Numbered from the stretch's first letter, positions 25,831 to 35,623 are shown. The stretch is DNA of 64,000 nt from Qipengyuania qiaonensis (GCF_019711515.1 NZ_JAIGNO010000002.1:372001-436000); one strand, 5' to 3'. The notes: generated from the letters alone by a model not told the origin. Numbers and translations are program-made.

Positions 25831-28590
25831 CTAGGCGTTTTCCAATCGATCCTGCGTCGCGTCGCTGGCGGCCTCGATCAGGCGCGCTTCGATCCGATTC
25901 ATGCGCTCTCCCGGTTCCAGCTTTCCGCCGGTCAGGTCGGTAAGGTAGAACGTGTCTGCCGCGCGTTCGCCGTAATTGGTGATGTGAGCGGAATGGACGA
26001 CCAGCCGGCTTTCGAACAGCACGCGCGCCAGCCGGTTCAACAAGGCAGGCCGGTCACGGGCGTTGACCTCGATCACGGTGAACTTGTTCGACGCCTTGTT
26101 GTCGAACAAGACGCGCGGCGCGACGTCGAACGCGCGTGCGCGGCTGTGCGCCAGCGGGCGTTGGGCGAGGCGGGGAGCCAGATCGACCTTGTTGGCGAGC
26201 GCATCGGCGATGCTGGTCTTGAGGCGTTCGAGCTGGCCTTCCTCGGCAAAGGGTTCGCCATGGGGGTCCTGGACCAGGAAATTATCGAGCGCCCAACCAA
26301 TGCGTGTCGTGTGAATCCGCGCATCGATGATATTGCCGCCCGCCAGGTGGATGCCGCCCGCAATGCGATAGAACAGGCCCGGATGATCGGCGGCGATAAC
26401 CGTCACCAGCGTCGCGCCGCGCGCCTCGTAATATTCGCAATGGATGGAAAGCCGATGCTCGCGTTCGCGCGCCGCGGCATAATGCACCAGATTCAGCGCG
26501 ATGATGTCGGCCGGCTCGGCAATCCAGTACGGATCACCCATGGTTTGAGCCAGGTCTGCGACGAGATCCGCCTTGTCTCCCAGTATCTCCCTTACCTCTG
26601 CCTGCTTGTGCGCGATTGTTTGCTCGCGGCCATGGCGCATATGTCCTAGCCGCAACCGTTCACTCGACACATCGTAGAGTTCGCCGAGTAGCTGGCCTTT
26701 CCAGCTGTTCCAAGTGCCCGGTCCGACCGCCCGAATATCGACGGCGGTAAGGATGGCGAGGTGGCGCAGACGTTCCTGGCTCTGTACCTGGCCGACGAAA
26801 TCCTCGATCGTCTTGGGATCGGTCAAGTCGCGCTTCTGCGCGGTATGGCTCATCAGCAGATGATTGAGCACCAGCCACGCGACCATTTCGGTCTCGCTTT
26901 CGGTAAGGCCGAACCTGGGGCACAGTTTTTCCGCCACCTCGGCCCCGAGTACCGAATGGTCGCCCCCGCGACCCTTGGCGATATCGTGCAGCAATGCTGC
27001 GACATAGGCGACGCGCCGCGAATTGACCTTGTGGATCAGCCGGGTCGCGCGTGGGTGGTCGTCGGCGAGTTCGCCCTTTTCGATCCTGTTGAGCAGCCCG
27101 ATTGCGCGGATAGTGTGCTCGTCGACCGTATAGTGATGGTACATGTCGAACTGCATCTGCGCGTTGACCTTGCCGAAATCGGGCACGAACTTCCCGAACA
27201 CGCCCGCCTCGTTCATCCACCGCAACACCATTTCAGGATCGTTGCGTCCGCATAGCAGGTCGAGGAAGAGCGCATTGGCGCGCGCATCTTCGCGAATGGA
27301 ATTGTCGATCAAGCCGCTATCGCGATCGGCCTGACGCATGGTTTCGGGATGGACCTCCAGCTCTTCGGCCTCGGCCAGCTGGAAAATCTCGATCAGCCGC
27401 ACCGGGTCCTTGCGGAACCAGTCGTCGGAAGGCGCGGCGATTCTGCCGCCGAACACGCGATACCCCTTGAGCTGGCGCGGCTTGTGTTTCCACCCCGCGA
27501 AAAAGCCGCGGCGTGCGGTCTTGGCCTCGAACTGCTCGTCGATATGTGCAAGGAATACGCCCGTCAGCGATCCGACGCGTTTGGCCTGTAGAAAATAGTA
27601 CTGCATGAACCGTTCGACAGCGCTTTTGCCGGGGCGTTCGGCGAAATTCATCCGCTCCGCGATGCGGCGCTGGAGGTCGAAGGTCAGGCGATCCTCGGCC
27701 CTGCCAGTTATCACGTGCATATGGCTGCGTACCGCCAGCAGGAAATTCTCGGCACGGCGGAAGCTTCGATATTCGGCCGGTGTGAACAGACCGACGTCGA
27801 CCAGCTCCGAAGCTGTCCGCACGCGATGGATGAACTTGCCGATCCAGTACAGCGTGTGCAGGTCGCGCAGGCCACCCTTGCCGTCTTTCACATTGGGTTC
27901 GACGACATAGCGGCTGTCACCCATGCGTTTGTGGCGAGCGTTGCGTTCGGCGAGCTTCTCGGTCACGAAGTTGCGTTCATTGCCGCGCACGACCTCGGCG
28001 GTGAACCGCCGCGATCCTTCATCGTAAAGGTCCTGGTCGCCCCAGACATAACGACCTTCGAGCAGAGCGGTGCGGATTGTCAGGTCGTTCTTCGACAGCC
28101 GCATCGCCTCGTCCAGCGTGCGGGTCGAATGGCCAACCTTCAGGCCGAGATCCCACAGCAGATAGAGCATCGCCTCGACCACCTGCTCGCACCAGGCGGT
28201 TTTCTTGCCGCCGACGAGAAAGGCGATATCGACGTCCGAATGCGGCGACATCTCCGCACGCCCATAGCCGCCGACCGCCATGACCGCCAGCCGTTCGGCC
28301 TTCGAGCGGTTGGCGCTGGGATAGAGATGGGTGGTGGCGTGATCGTGGATCACCCGAATTAACTGATCGATCAGGAAGGCGAAGCCGCCAGCATTCTCAT
28401 GCCCCGCAGACGGCTTCTCCTCGAGCCTGTGCGCAAGTTCGGCGCGCCCGTCGTCGAGAGCGGCCTTGAGCCGTTTAACGACATGCGGGCGCGCCTTGTC
28501 ACCATGCGCCGCCACGAGCGCATCGATCGCTGAAGCAAGCTCGCGCCTGTCGATGATAGCGCGCTGTTGGGGGACACGCACTGAGTTCAA
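25831..28590 (-). CDS. glnD: [Protein-PII] uridylyltransferase/removing enzyme
   Basis: Encodes 919 aa, the nitrogen-status sensor that adds UMP to PII (GlnB/GlnK) under low glutamine and removes it under high glutamine. Layout: nucleotidyltransferase domain with GGYGRAEMSPHSDVDIAF near residue 110-130, helical linker, HD domain (ALLHDIAKGRGGDHS, about 520), and two ACT domains at the C-terminus (starting near TLVTVIAADHPG and FTVIEVNARDRP) for glutamine sensing. Its ATG overlaps the acyl-CoA ligase stop by 4 nt, an unusual partner. Transcribed toward yggS. Confidence 0.96.
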   Translation of the reverse strand: MNSVRVPQQRAIIDRRELASAIDALVAAHGDKARPHVVKRLKAALDDGRAELAHRLEEKPSAGHENAGGFAFLIDQLIRVIHDHATTHLYPSANRSKAERLAVMAVGGYGRAEMSPHSDVDIAFLVGGKKTAWCEQVVEAMLYLLWDLGLKVGHSTRTLDEAMRLSKNDLTIRTALLEGRYVWGDQDLYDEGSRRFTAEVVRGNERNFVTEKLAERNARHKRMGDSRYVVEPNVKDGKGGLRDLHTLYWIGKFIHRVRTASELVDVGLFTPAEYRSFRRAENFLLAVRSHMHVITGRAEDRLTFDLQRRIAERMNFAERPGKSAVERFMQYYFLQAKRVGSLTGVFLAHIDEQFEAKTARRGFFAGWKHKPRQLKGYRVFGGRIAAPSDDWFRKDPVRLIEIFQLAEAEELEVHPETMRQADRDSGLIDNSIREDARANALFLDLLCGRNDPEMVLRWMNEAGVFGKFVPDFGKVNAQMQFDMYHHYTVDEHTIRAIGLLNRIEKGELADDHPRATRLIHKVNSRRVAYVAALLHDIAKGRGGDHSVLGAEVAEKLCPRFGLTESETEMVAWLVLNHLLMSHTAQKRDLTDPKTIEDFVGQVQSQERLRHLAILTAVDIRAVGPGTWNSWKGQLLGELYDVSSERLRLGHMRHGREQTIAHKQAEVREILGDKADLVADLAQTMGDPYWIAEPADIIALNLVHYAAAREREHRLSIHCEYYEARGATLVTVIAADHPGLFYRIAGGIHLAGGNIIDARIHTTRIGWALDNFLVQDPHGEPFAEEGQLERLKTSIADALANKVDLAPRLAQRPLAHSRARAFDVAPRVLFDNKASNKFTVIEVNARDRPALLNRLARVLFESRLVVHSAHITNYGERAADTFYLTDLTGGKLEPGERMNRIEARLIEAASDATQDRLENA

Positions 28591-30281
28591 GTGGCTTGAT
28601 GTTCCCTGGTGAAGTGCGCCTTTACCGTACGCTTGTCGACCTTCTGCGTGCCAAGGCGCGGCAGCTGCTGATCGCTTTGCCAGACGATCGAGGGCACCTT
28701 GAAGGCGGCGATATGTTCACGCAGGAACTGCTGCAGATCGTCGACCGAAAGGCTTTGACCGGGATGGGGGTAATAGACCGCCGCTGGAATCTCGCCGAAG
28801 CGCTCGTCGGGCAGGCCGAAAACCGAGCATTCGGCCACCGCCGGATGCGCGTAGATGGCCTCCTCCACTTCGATGCAGCTGATGTTCTCACCGCCGCGGA
28901 TGATGATGTCCTTTTTGCGGTCGACGATGAAGAGGTAGTTGTCCTCGTCGAGATAGCCGAGGTCGCCGGTGCGGAAATACGCGTCGTCCGAAAAGGCCGC
29001 CTTGGTTGCCTCCTCGTTCTTCCAATAGCCGAGGAAATTGCAGACGGAACGGATCGAAACCTCTCCGACCTTGCCCTGTTCCATCGGTTTGCCGTCATCG
29101 TCGAGAATGGCCATGTCGACCAGCGGCAGCGAAGGCATGCCCGTGCTGCTTGGCTTGGCCAGGTAGTTCTCGTTGAGATTTCCGGCACCGACACCATTGG
29201 TTTCGGTAAGGCCATAGCCGAGCACCGGATAGCCGTCCCGAAAGGCGTCCCTGATCTTTTTGACGTGCTCGATCGGCCGCGCGGCACCGCCGCCGGCAAA
29301 CGTCTTGCACTGAGAAAGGTCGTATTTTTCGCGCTCGGGATGCACCGCGATCTCGTAGCTCATCAGCGGAACGCCGACGAAATAGGTGATCTGTTCCTCG
29401 GCCAGCAGGCGCAACGCCTCGGTCGCATCCCACTTGGGCATCAGCACCAGCTTGCGGCCCATGGCGAAGCTCTGCAGGAAGAGCGGCACCTCTCCCGTCA
29501 CGTGGAACAGCGGGACGGCAACCAGCGCAGATGGCTGAACGGTCGGTGCTTCGCCGCGTTCGGTCAGCAATTGCAGGATCATGGCGGTCTGACAGACGTA
29601 GTTCATCGTGCCCGAAACGACGCCGAGATGATCCGAATAGGCGCCCTTTGGATGACCGGTCGAACCCGAGGTGTAAAGTATCGTGGCAAGATCTTCCGGC
29701 CCGATCTGGCCGAGCATTTTCATTGCCGTATCGCCGGCTGCCCAGACCGGGGCCAGGCCTTGCGACGGAACGCCGTGGTCGAACACAACCACCCTGGATG
29801 AATGTACCACGCCATCCAGCCGCGCCGCCCGCTGCGGGTCGGCCAGGACGAGCTTGCAGTCGCACAAATCGATTCCGTAGGCGAGTTCTTCGCCTGTCCA
29901 CCAGCCATTGAGCAGCGTCGCGCAGCCGCCTGCCATCAGGATGCCCATATAGGCGACGATCCAGTTGGTCGAATTGCGGGCGGCCAGGCCGACGCGGTCA
30001 CCCTTCTCGACCCCGTACTGCGTGGCGAGACCATGCGCGACATGGCTGGCGGCGTGCCATATCTCGCCGAAAGTCATGCGCATTTCGCCATCGACGATGA
30101 AGGTCTCGTCCTTCTTTTCGTTACAGAAGTGCGCGAAATAGTGGACGACGCTGGGCGGCGCATTCTTGAACGCGGGCATCGTCACGCCGCGGCGGGTGAC
30201 TTCGGTCAGCTCGAACATCTGGCCGGCGGCGGTCACGGCGTCGGTGATGCGATGGATATCCTTGTCGAGTTCTGTCGGCAT
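28587..30281 (-). CDS. Acyl-CoA synthetase (AMP-forming)
   Basis: Encodes 564 aa of the acyl-adenylating enzyme superfamily. P-loop-like YTSGSTGHPKG, GYGLTETNG, YFRTGDLGYLDEDN, GGENIS, and the catalytic Lys in PRLGTQKVDKR are all present. Makes acyl-CoA from a carboxylic acid, ATP and CoA; the long hydrophobic-rich middle fits fatty-acid or aromatic-acid substrates, which cannot be decided here. Coupled by ATGA overlap to glnD downstream. Confidence 0.9.
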   Translation of the reverse strand: MPTELDKDIHRITDAVTAAGQMFELTEVTRRGVTMPAFKNAPPSVVHYFAHFCNEKKDETFIVDGEMRMTFGEIWHAASHVAHGLATQYGVEKGDRVGLAARNSTNWIVAYMGILMAGGCATLLNGWWTGEELAYGIDLCDCKLVLADPQRAARLDGVVHSSRVVVFDHGVPSQGLAPVWAAGDTAMKMLGQIGPEDLATILYTSGSTGHPKGAYSDHLGVVSGTMNYVCQTAMILQLLTERGEAPTVQPSALVAVPLFHVTGEVPLFLQSFAMGRKLVLMPKWDATEALRLLAEEQITYFVGVPLMSYEIAVHPEREKYDLSQCKTFAGGGAARPIEHVKKIRDAFRDGYPVLGYGLTETNGVGAGNLNENYLAKPSSTGMPSLPLVDMAILDDDGKPMEQGKVGEVSIRSVCNFLGYWKNEEATKAAFSDDAYFRTGDLGYLDEDNYLFIVDRKKDIIIRGGENISCIEVEEAIYAHPAVAECSVFGLPDERFGEIPAAVYYPHPGQSLSVDDLQQFLREHIAAFKVPSIVWQSDQQLPRLGTQKVDKRTVKAHFTREHQAT

Positions 30282-30444
30282 GGGTTCTTAAGTGTCCTCT
30301 CCAGTCAACGCACGGCCCCATGTTCGAGGCTCGCGCATGAATTGCGGCTCGACGCAGGCTTTCCCCAAAACTCCTGCTATGCCAAAAGCCGCCCCGATGG
30401 GTCGCCGGTCGCGGCCTTGGACACACCTCTAAGGGGATAAGCAC

Positions 30445-31320
30445 TTGCTGTCACTACTGGCTGCATCGGGCGTTGCGGAACCGATCTACTGGGAAAACCT
30501 CGGCCTCCGGCCCTATCTGTTCGAGATTGGCGGGTTTCAGCTGCGCTATTACTCGCTCGCCTATCTGTTCGGCATATTGCTGGCCTACTGGCATCTGTCG
30601 AAAATGATCAAGGCGCCCGGATCGCCGATGGCGCAGCGCCATGCGGACGATCTGTTCTTCTATTGCACGCTCGGCGTCATCCTTGGCGGACGGCTGGGCT
30701 ATGCCGCCTTCTACAAGCCCGAACTGTTCGGTGGGATCGAACTTTTCAAGCTGTGGGAAGGCGGGATGAGCTTCCACGGGGGTGTGATCGGCGTTCTCAT
30801 CGCGATCAGTTGGGTTGCCTGGCGCGGCGGACTGAACTGGCTGCGCATCTGCGACTATATCTCGGTCAACGTTCCGTTCGCCTACATGCTCGGGCGACTG
30901 GCAAATTTCGTGAATGGAGAACTCTATGGCCGTCCGGTGGAAAGCGATTTCCCGCTGGCCATGGTATTCCCGACCGATCCGGACCAGCTGGCGCGCCATC
31001 CCAGCCAGCTCTATCAGGCCGGCTTCGAAGGGCTGCTGCTCGGCGTGCTGCTCTTCGCGCTATTCTGGAAAACGCGCGCGCGCTACCGGGCCGGGCTCCT
31101 TGTCGGAGTGTTCACCGTCGGCATGGGTCTGGGACGTTTCCTGATGGAATTCTTCCGCGAGCCCGATGCGCACCTTGCCTATGTGGTGGTCGAAACCGGT
31201 CTGTCGCGCGGTCAGTGGCTGAGTTTGCCGATGATCGCCGTGGGGCTCATGGTGATGATCTACGCGCTGGTCAAACCACCTGTCGGCAGTGCAGCCAAGG
31301 CGAAACCGCAGGCGGCATGA
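30445..31320 (+). CDS. lgt: Prolipoprotein diacylglyceryl transferase
   Basis: Encodes 291 aa, an inner-membrane enzyme that moves diacylglyceryl from phosphatidylglycerol to the lipobox Cys of prolipoproteins. Seen: about seven membrane segments and the Lgt signature GRLANFVNGELYGRPVE, with HGGVIG upstream. The start is TTG at 30445, supported by AAGGGG 6-9 bases before it and by the lack of a suitable ATG. The next gene starts at its stop (ATGA overlap). The window encodes several lipoprotein substrates (phosphatase, PstS, 35.5-kb protein) and LolA. Confidence 0.95.
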   Translation: MLSLLAASGVAEPIYWENLGLRPYLFEIGGFQLRYYSLAYLFGILLAYWHLSKMIKAPGSPMAQRHADDLFFYCTLGVILGGRLGYAAFYKPELFGGIELFKLWEGGMSFHGGVIGVLIAISWVAWRGGLNWLRICDYISVNVPFAYMLGRLANFVNGELYGRPVESDFPLAMVFPTDPDQLARHPSQLYQAGFEGLLLGVLLFALFWKTRARYRAGLLVGVFTVGMGLGRFLMEFFREPDAHLAYVVVETGLSRGQWLSLPMIAVGLMVMIYALVKPPVGSAAKAKPQAA

Positions 31321-32399
31321 GCGGGAGCGGCGAGACCTCCCTTGCGGGCATCTTTCGTCGCCTGATCTCCCAGCATGGGCCGATGCCGGTGTCTCGCTAT
31401 ATGGGCGAGAGCAATGCGCGCTATTACACGACGCGCGATCCGCTGGGCGCGGCAGGCGATTTTACGACCGCGCCCGAGATCAGCCAGATGTTCGGAGAGA
31501 TGGCCGGACTGTGGCTGGCAGACATCTGGGCGCGGGCGGGGCGACCGGCAGATGCGATCTATGTCGAACTGGGTCCCGGCCGCGGAACATTGGCGAAAGA
31601 CGCCTCCCGCGCCATGGCCAGCCAAGGGTTGCGGCCCGAAATGCACCTGGTCGAGGGCTCGCAAGCCCTGCGCCAGGTGCAGGGCGGACTGCTGGCAGGT
31701 GTGAAATTTCACGACACGCTCGACACGATCCCGGACGACCGACCGATACTGTTGCTGGCGAACGAATTCCTCGACGCCTTGCCGATCCGCCAGCTGGTCT
31801 TGACCGAAAGGGGGTGGCGCGAGCGCTTGATCGGGCTGGAAGGAGGTTCGCTTGCCTTTGTGTCCGGCCCGAACCCCATGGATGATGCCGTGCCCGAGGG
31901 CCGGCGTTCCGCGCCGCTGGGCTCAATCGTCGAGACTTGCCCCGCCGCCGCCGCGTTGGTCGAGGCACTGGCCCGCCGTCTCGACGTTCAGGGCGGCGCG
32001 GCGCTGTTCATCGATTACGGCCACCTGACGCCCAGGACCGGCTCGACCTTGCAGGCCGTCAGGGCGCATGAAAAACTCGATGTCTTCGCCGCACCGGGCG
32101 AGATGGACCTGACGGCGCATGTCGATTTCGCCGCGCTCGATGCGATTGCCCGCCGGGAGGGGGCCGCGAGTTCGCTGACTACACAAGGCGCATGGCTGAA
32201 CGCGATGGGAATTGGTTTGCGCGCCCGCGCACTTGTAACCGCAGCGCCCGACCGGACGAAAGACATCGAAGATGCGCATGATCGGCTCGTTCAGCCGGAC
32301 GCCATGGGCGAGTTGTTCAAGTGCATGGCCCTCACCGCCCGCGACTGGCCGCGCGGTGCGGGATTTCCCGAAGGCCAGCGGAGGAAGGCCGAACCGTGA
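31317..32399 (+). CDS. MidA/NDUFAF7-type SAM-dependent methyltransferase
   Basis: Encodes 360 aa of the COG1565 family. SAM-binding loop VELGPGRGTLAKD, and the family's GAAGDFTTAPEISQMFGE segment near residue 45, then LLANEFLDALP and LFIDYGH. The human relative methylates an Arg in NADH dehydrogenase subunit NDUFS2; bacterial targets are unproven. Overlaps lgt by 4 nt and is followed by a DUF2147 gene by GTGA overlap, so three genes are coupled. Confidence 0.9.
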   Translation: MSGSGETSLAGIFRRLISQHGPMPVSRYMGESNARYYTTRDPLGAAGDFTTAPEISQMFGEMAGLWLADIWARAGRPADAIYVELGPGRGTLAKDASRAMASQGLRPEMHLVEGSQALRQVQGGLLAGVKFHDTLDTIPDDRPILLLANEFLDALPIRQLVLTERGWRERLIGLEGGSLAFVSGPNPMDDAVPEGRRSAPLGSIVETCPAAAALVEALARRLDVQGGAALFIDYGHLTPRTGSTLQAVRAHEKLDVFAAPGEMDLTAHVDFAALDAIARREGAASSLTTQGAWLNAMGIGLRARALVTAAPDRTKDIEDAHDRLVQPDAMGELFKCMALTARDWPRGAGFPEGQRRKAEP

Positions 32400-32806
32400 A
32401 ACTCTACATTGCCGCCGCTTCGCTTCTTGCCGCTACGCCCTTGGCCGCTGCCGCCCCTATCGAGGGCCGCTGGGTCACCGAGGAGAAGGATGCAGTCATC
32501 CAGATCGCCGATTGCGGGCGCAGTACCTGCGGGCGGATCGCGAAATTTCTCGTCCCGCCGCCCCAGGGTGCCGATCAGCGCGACGTCAACAACAAGGACA
32601 AGGCGCTGCGCAGTCGCAAACTGCTCGGCATGCCGGTCCTGACCGGTTTCGCGGAGGAAGCGGACTTGTGGCGCGGAATGATCTACGATCCCAAAAGCGG
32701 GAAGACCTACCGTTCGATCATTCGTCGCAAGGGCGCCAACAGCCTCGAGGTCAAAGGTTGCATCGGACCTTTCTGCCAGACGCAGGTCTGGAGCCGCGCG
32801 AGCTAG
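32396..32806 (+). CDS. DUF2147 exported protein
   Basis: Encodes 136 aa with GTG start. A signal peptide (cleavage near AAA, residue 20) precedes a DUF2147 domain, GRWVTEEKDAVIQIADCG near the N-terminus and WRGMIYDPKSGKTYRS in the middle. Three Cys (two pairs possible) suggest disulfides in the periplasm. Function unknown. The GTG overlaps the stop of the methyltransferase gene. Convergent to the ABC transporter permease, 1 bp apart. Confidence 0.85.
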   Translation: MKLYIAAASLLAATPLAAAAPIEGRWVTEEKDAVIQIADCGRSTCGRIAKFLVPPPQGADQRDVNNKDKALRSRKLLGMPVLTGFAEEADLWRGMIYDPKSGKTYRSIIRRKGANSLEVKGCIGPFCQTQVWSRAS

Positions 32807-32807
32807 G

Positions 32808-34343
32808 CTACTTGCCGGCGCCTTCGGCTAATCGTCGCGCCGCTTCGTCAAAGGACAGTTTGTTCTCCTCGCGGTCGACCGAAAGATTGGCCGCGCGCAT
32901 GGCCTCGACCCCGATACTGCCGATCAGCGGCTTCAGGGCTTCCACCAGCCCTTCGTCCTTGCCCGTTTCCGGAGCGATCAGCACGATAGCATCGTAATTG
33001 GGGAAGGCGCCTTGCGGGTCCTTGAGGAATACGAGGTCGTCTGCCTCAATGCGCCCGTCAGACGTGTATGCGCCGATGGCGTCTGCCTCGCCCGACTGCA
33101 GGGCATTATACATGAAGGTGGGGGAAAAATTGCGCCTGGCGGCGAAGCGGAGGCCGTATGTATCGCGCACCGCAATCCATTCGGGCCGTTCGAAAAATTC
33201 GGGGTCGCCGCCAATGGTCATGTTCTGCCCGCGCGCCGCCAGGTCCGCGATGGTTTCGAACCTGCCGGCAGCGGCCTTGGCACGTGTCATGGCGATACCG
33301 TAGGCATTTTCGAAGCCGAGCCGCCCCAGAACATGCGTGCCGCTGGTACGGGTCTCCCATTCCACTATCTCGGCGAGCATGGTGTCGCGGTCGGGATTGT
33401 CGGCGCGCTTCATCTGGTTGGTCCAGATCGTGCCGGTGTAGTCGACAAGAACGTCGATCGCTCCGCTCGAAACCGCGCGGTGCGCCACGGCCGATCCCAG
33501 ACCGTCGCGATAGTCGACCGTATAACCGGCCGCTTCGAGCCGCTGCCCGATCAGGCGGGCGAGGATATACTGCTCCGAAAACCCCTTCGCGCCGATCACG
33601 ATGCGATCGTCGTCATTACCGCCAAAATGAAAGATCAATGCGGCAAGGATGCCCAGTGCGACTGCGCCAAGCCCGCCGAAAGTCAGCGCGCGCTGCCGCT
33701 TCGCAAGCCCTCTCTCGATCGTGCCGAGCAGGGCATCCGCGATCAAGGCCAGGCCTGCGCTGGCGATGCAACCGGCGAGCACCAGCACCCAGTTCTGCGT
33801 CTGCAATCCGGCGAATATGGGATCGCCGAGGCTGGGCTGCCCGATGGTGGTCGAAAGCGTTGCGGCGCCGATGGTCCAGACCGCCGCGGTCCGGATGCCT
33901 GCCATGATATATGGCGCGGATAGCGGCGCCTCGACCAACCGCAATCGCTGCCAGAAGGTCATCCCCACGCCGTCTGCAGCCTCGATCACGCCTGGATCGA
34001 GATTGGCCTGCGCGGTCACCGCGTTGCGCAGGATCGGCAACAGCGCATAAAGCGACAGAGCCAGCAGCGCAGGAAGGAAGCCCAGCGTTGGCAAACCTTC
34101 GCCGAACACCGCGCGCAGGCTCAGCAGAATGGGGAAGAACAGCGCCAGCAGAGCCAACGCCGGAATGGTCTGGACAAGGCTGGCGAAACCCAGCGTGGCG
34201 CGGGCGACGGGTGGCGACCGGCTCGCCCAGATCGCCAGCGGCAGCGCGACCGCGATGCCGAGCGCGATGGCAGCCGCGGAAAGCAGGATATGCGCGGCAA
34301 GTTTGTCGCCGAGTTCCAGCAAAGCGCCCCAGATTCCGCTCAT
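32808..34343 (-). CDS. ABC permease fused to OpuC-type binding domain
   Basis: Encodes 511 aa: residues about 1-225 are a BPD_transp_1 permease (five or six spans, EAADGVGMTFWQRL coupling loop), and about 235-505 a soluble OpuAC/ProX-like substrate-binding domain (IVIGAKGFSEQYILARLIG, VDYTGTIW). This single-chain layout is shared by quaternary-amine importers of the OpuC/ChoX/OsmU type and by EgtU, the ergothioneine importer. Substrate could be glycine betaine, choline or ergothioneine; it cannot be decided from motifs. Couples by ATGA to the ATPase gene upstream. Confidence 0.88.
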   Translation of the reverse strand: MSGIWGALLELGDKLAAHILLSAAAIALGIAVALPLAIWASRSPPVARATLGFASLVQTIPALALLALFFPILLSLRAVFGEGLPTLGFLPALLALSLYALLPILRNAVTAQANLDPGVIEAADGVGMTFWQRLRLVEAPLSAPYIMAGIRTAAVWTIGAATLSTTIGQPSLGDPIFAGLQTQNWVLVLAGCIASAGLALIADALLGTIERGLAKRQRALTFGGLGAVALGILAALIFHFGGNDDDRIVIGAKGFSEQYILARLIGQRLEAAGYTVDYRDGLGSAVAHRAVSSGAIDVLVDYTGTIWTNQMKRADNPDRDTMLAEIVEWETRTSGTHVLGRLGFENAYGIAMTRAKAAAGRFETIADLAARGQNMTIGGDPEFFERPEWIAVRDTYGLRFAARRNFSPTFMYNALQSGEADAIGAYTSDGRIEADDLVFLKDPQGAFPNYDAIVLIAPETGKDEGLVEALKPLIGSIGVEAMRAANLSVDREENKLSFDEAARRLAEGAGK

Positions 34344-35107
34344 CGGGCAAGCTCGGCCAGGCGATCCGCCTGTGCGCGTGGGACTGCGACAAGGCCTTGT
34401 GCGATCTCGCCACCAGCGCCTTCCAATAACGAATGCGGCGTTTCGTCCGCGACGATCTCGCCTCCGTCCATCACCAGCACCCGATCGGCCAGTAGCAGGG
34501 CTTCGGCCATGTCGTGCGTGACCATGACGGTGGTCAGGGCAAGGTCGGCGTGGAGTGTGTGCACGCGTTCTCCCAGTGCGTCGCGCGTAACCGGGTCCAG
34601 CGCGCCGAAGGGTTCGTCCATAAGCAGCAGTCGCGGTTCGCTCGCGAGCGCCCGGGCGACGCCGACACGCTGTCGCTGCCCGCCGGAAAGTTCATCCGGC
34701 ATGCGCTCTGCCAATGCGCGGTCCAGATCGACCAGATCGAGCAGTTCGGCAATCCGGCTGCCTGCCAGTTTCTCGCCGGTCAACCGCGGGCCTATGGCGA
34801 TGTTTTCTGCCACCGTCATATGCGGAAATAATCCGACCGACTGGAACACGTAACCGATCCTTCGACGCAGTGCCGCCAGAGGCAGGCTTTCGACATCTTC
34901 CCGATCGAAACGTACCGTGCCGGAGGTCGGCTCGACCAGCCGGTTGACCGTCTTCAACAATGTCGACTTGCCCGACCCCGAAGCGCCCACCAGCGCGACG
35001 AACTGCCCCCTCGCGATTTCCAGGGATACGCCGGCGACCGCCTGCGTTGCGTCAAAGCTTTTCCGTATGTCGCGGAATTCCAGCAGAGCTTGCGGAGTAG
35101 TCGTCAC
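34340..35107 (-). CDS. ABC transporter ATPase, OpuCA/EgtV-like
   Basis: Encodes 255 aa. Walker A GASGSGKST, signature LSGGQRQRVGVARAL, Walker B LLLMDEPFGALDP and the H-loop TVMVTHDMAEA. It lacks the C-terminal CBS domains of E. coli/B. subtilis OpuA and resembles the short OpuCA-like form. I start it at the GTG at 35107, because it forms a GTGA overlap with the upstream lipoprotein stop and because the frame further upstream is Arg-rich and unlike a protein. It drives the fused permease/binding protein encoded next. Confidence 0.9.
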   Translation of the reverse strand: MTTTPQALLEFRDIRKSFDATQAVAGVSLEIARGQFVALVGASGSGKSTLLKTVNRLVEPTSGTVRFDREDVESLPLAALRRRIGYVFQSVGLFPHMTVAENIAIGPRLTGEKLAGSRIAELLDLVDLDRALAERMPDELSGGQRQRVGVARALASEPRLLLMDEPFGALDPVTRDALGERVHTLHADLALTTVMVTHDMAEALLLADRVLVMDGGEIVADETPHSLLEGAGGEIAQGLVAVPRAQADRLAELAR

Positions 35108-35574
35108 GCAGCGTCGTCGTTGTCGCCATCGATCGGGGGAGCGTATTCCACTCGCTCGAGTTCGATCACTGTGCCGCGATCGCTTGTCGCGCGTACCTTT
35201 CCGCTGCTCATTCGGCCGGGGGTCCAGCAGCTTTGGATGCCGTTTTCCGCCTCGGGTACAAAGCACAGCAATCTGCCTTGTTCGCCATCGGAATAAGCCC
35301 ACCTGCCGGTCTGCCAGGGGTCGCCATTGCGAAGATCGCGATAGGTGCCGTCAGCGTCGAGCTGGGTCGTGTAGCGGGCACCATCTTCGGCCACCACTCG
35401 CCATGCGGTGGCTGCAAATGTTTGCGGAACGGCCGTGCCCGGAGGCTGCGTAGCGGAACCGGGATCTTCGGCGATGTCGCCCGCGACATCTTCGGCAGGC
35501 GAGCAAGCAGCGAGAGTGAGCCCGGAAAAGGCCAGTGCAAATACCAGTCGCCTATATGCCGCCACCTGTCGCAT
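35104..35574 (-). CDS. Hypothetical lipoprotein upstream of ABC transporter
   Basis: Encodes 156 aa with a lipobox LAAC (Cys24) after a basic, hydrophobic signal. The mature part contains a beta-rich stretch (DAATYTTQLDADGTYRD-like, then DPWQTGRWAYSDGEQG) with two Cys and a tail of acidic residues. No family recognised. Its stop overlaps the ATPase start (GTGA), so it is the first gene of a three-gene ABC operon. The start at 35574 is chosen for the lipobox; ribosome site weak. Confidence 0.72.
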   Translation of the reverse strand: MRQVAAYRRLVFALAFSGLTLAACSPAEDVAGDIAEDPGSATQPPGTAVPQTFAATAWRVVAEDGARYTTQLDADGTYRDLRNGDPWQTGRWAYSDGEQGRLLCFVPEAENGIQSCWTPGRMSSGKVRATSDRGTVIELERVEYAPPIDGDNDDAA

Positions 35575-35623
35575 GGTTGACGGGAAAGCACAGCGCAGCG
35601 TCACGCGCAAGGAAAGCGAAAGC

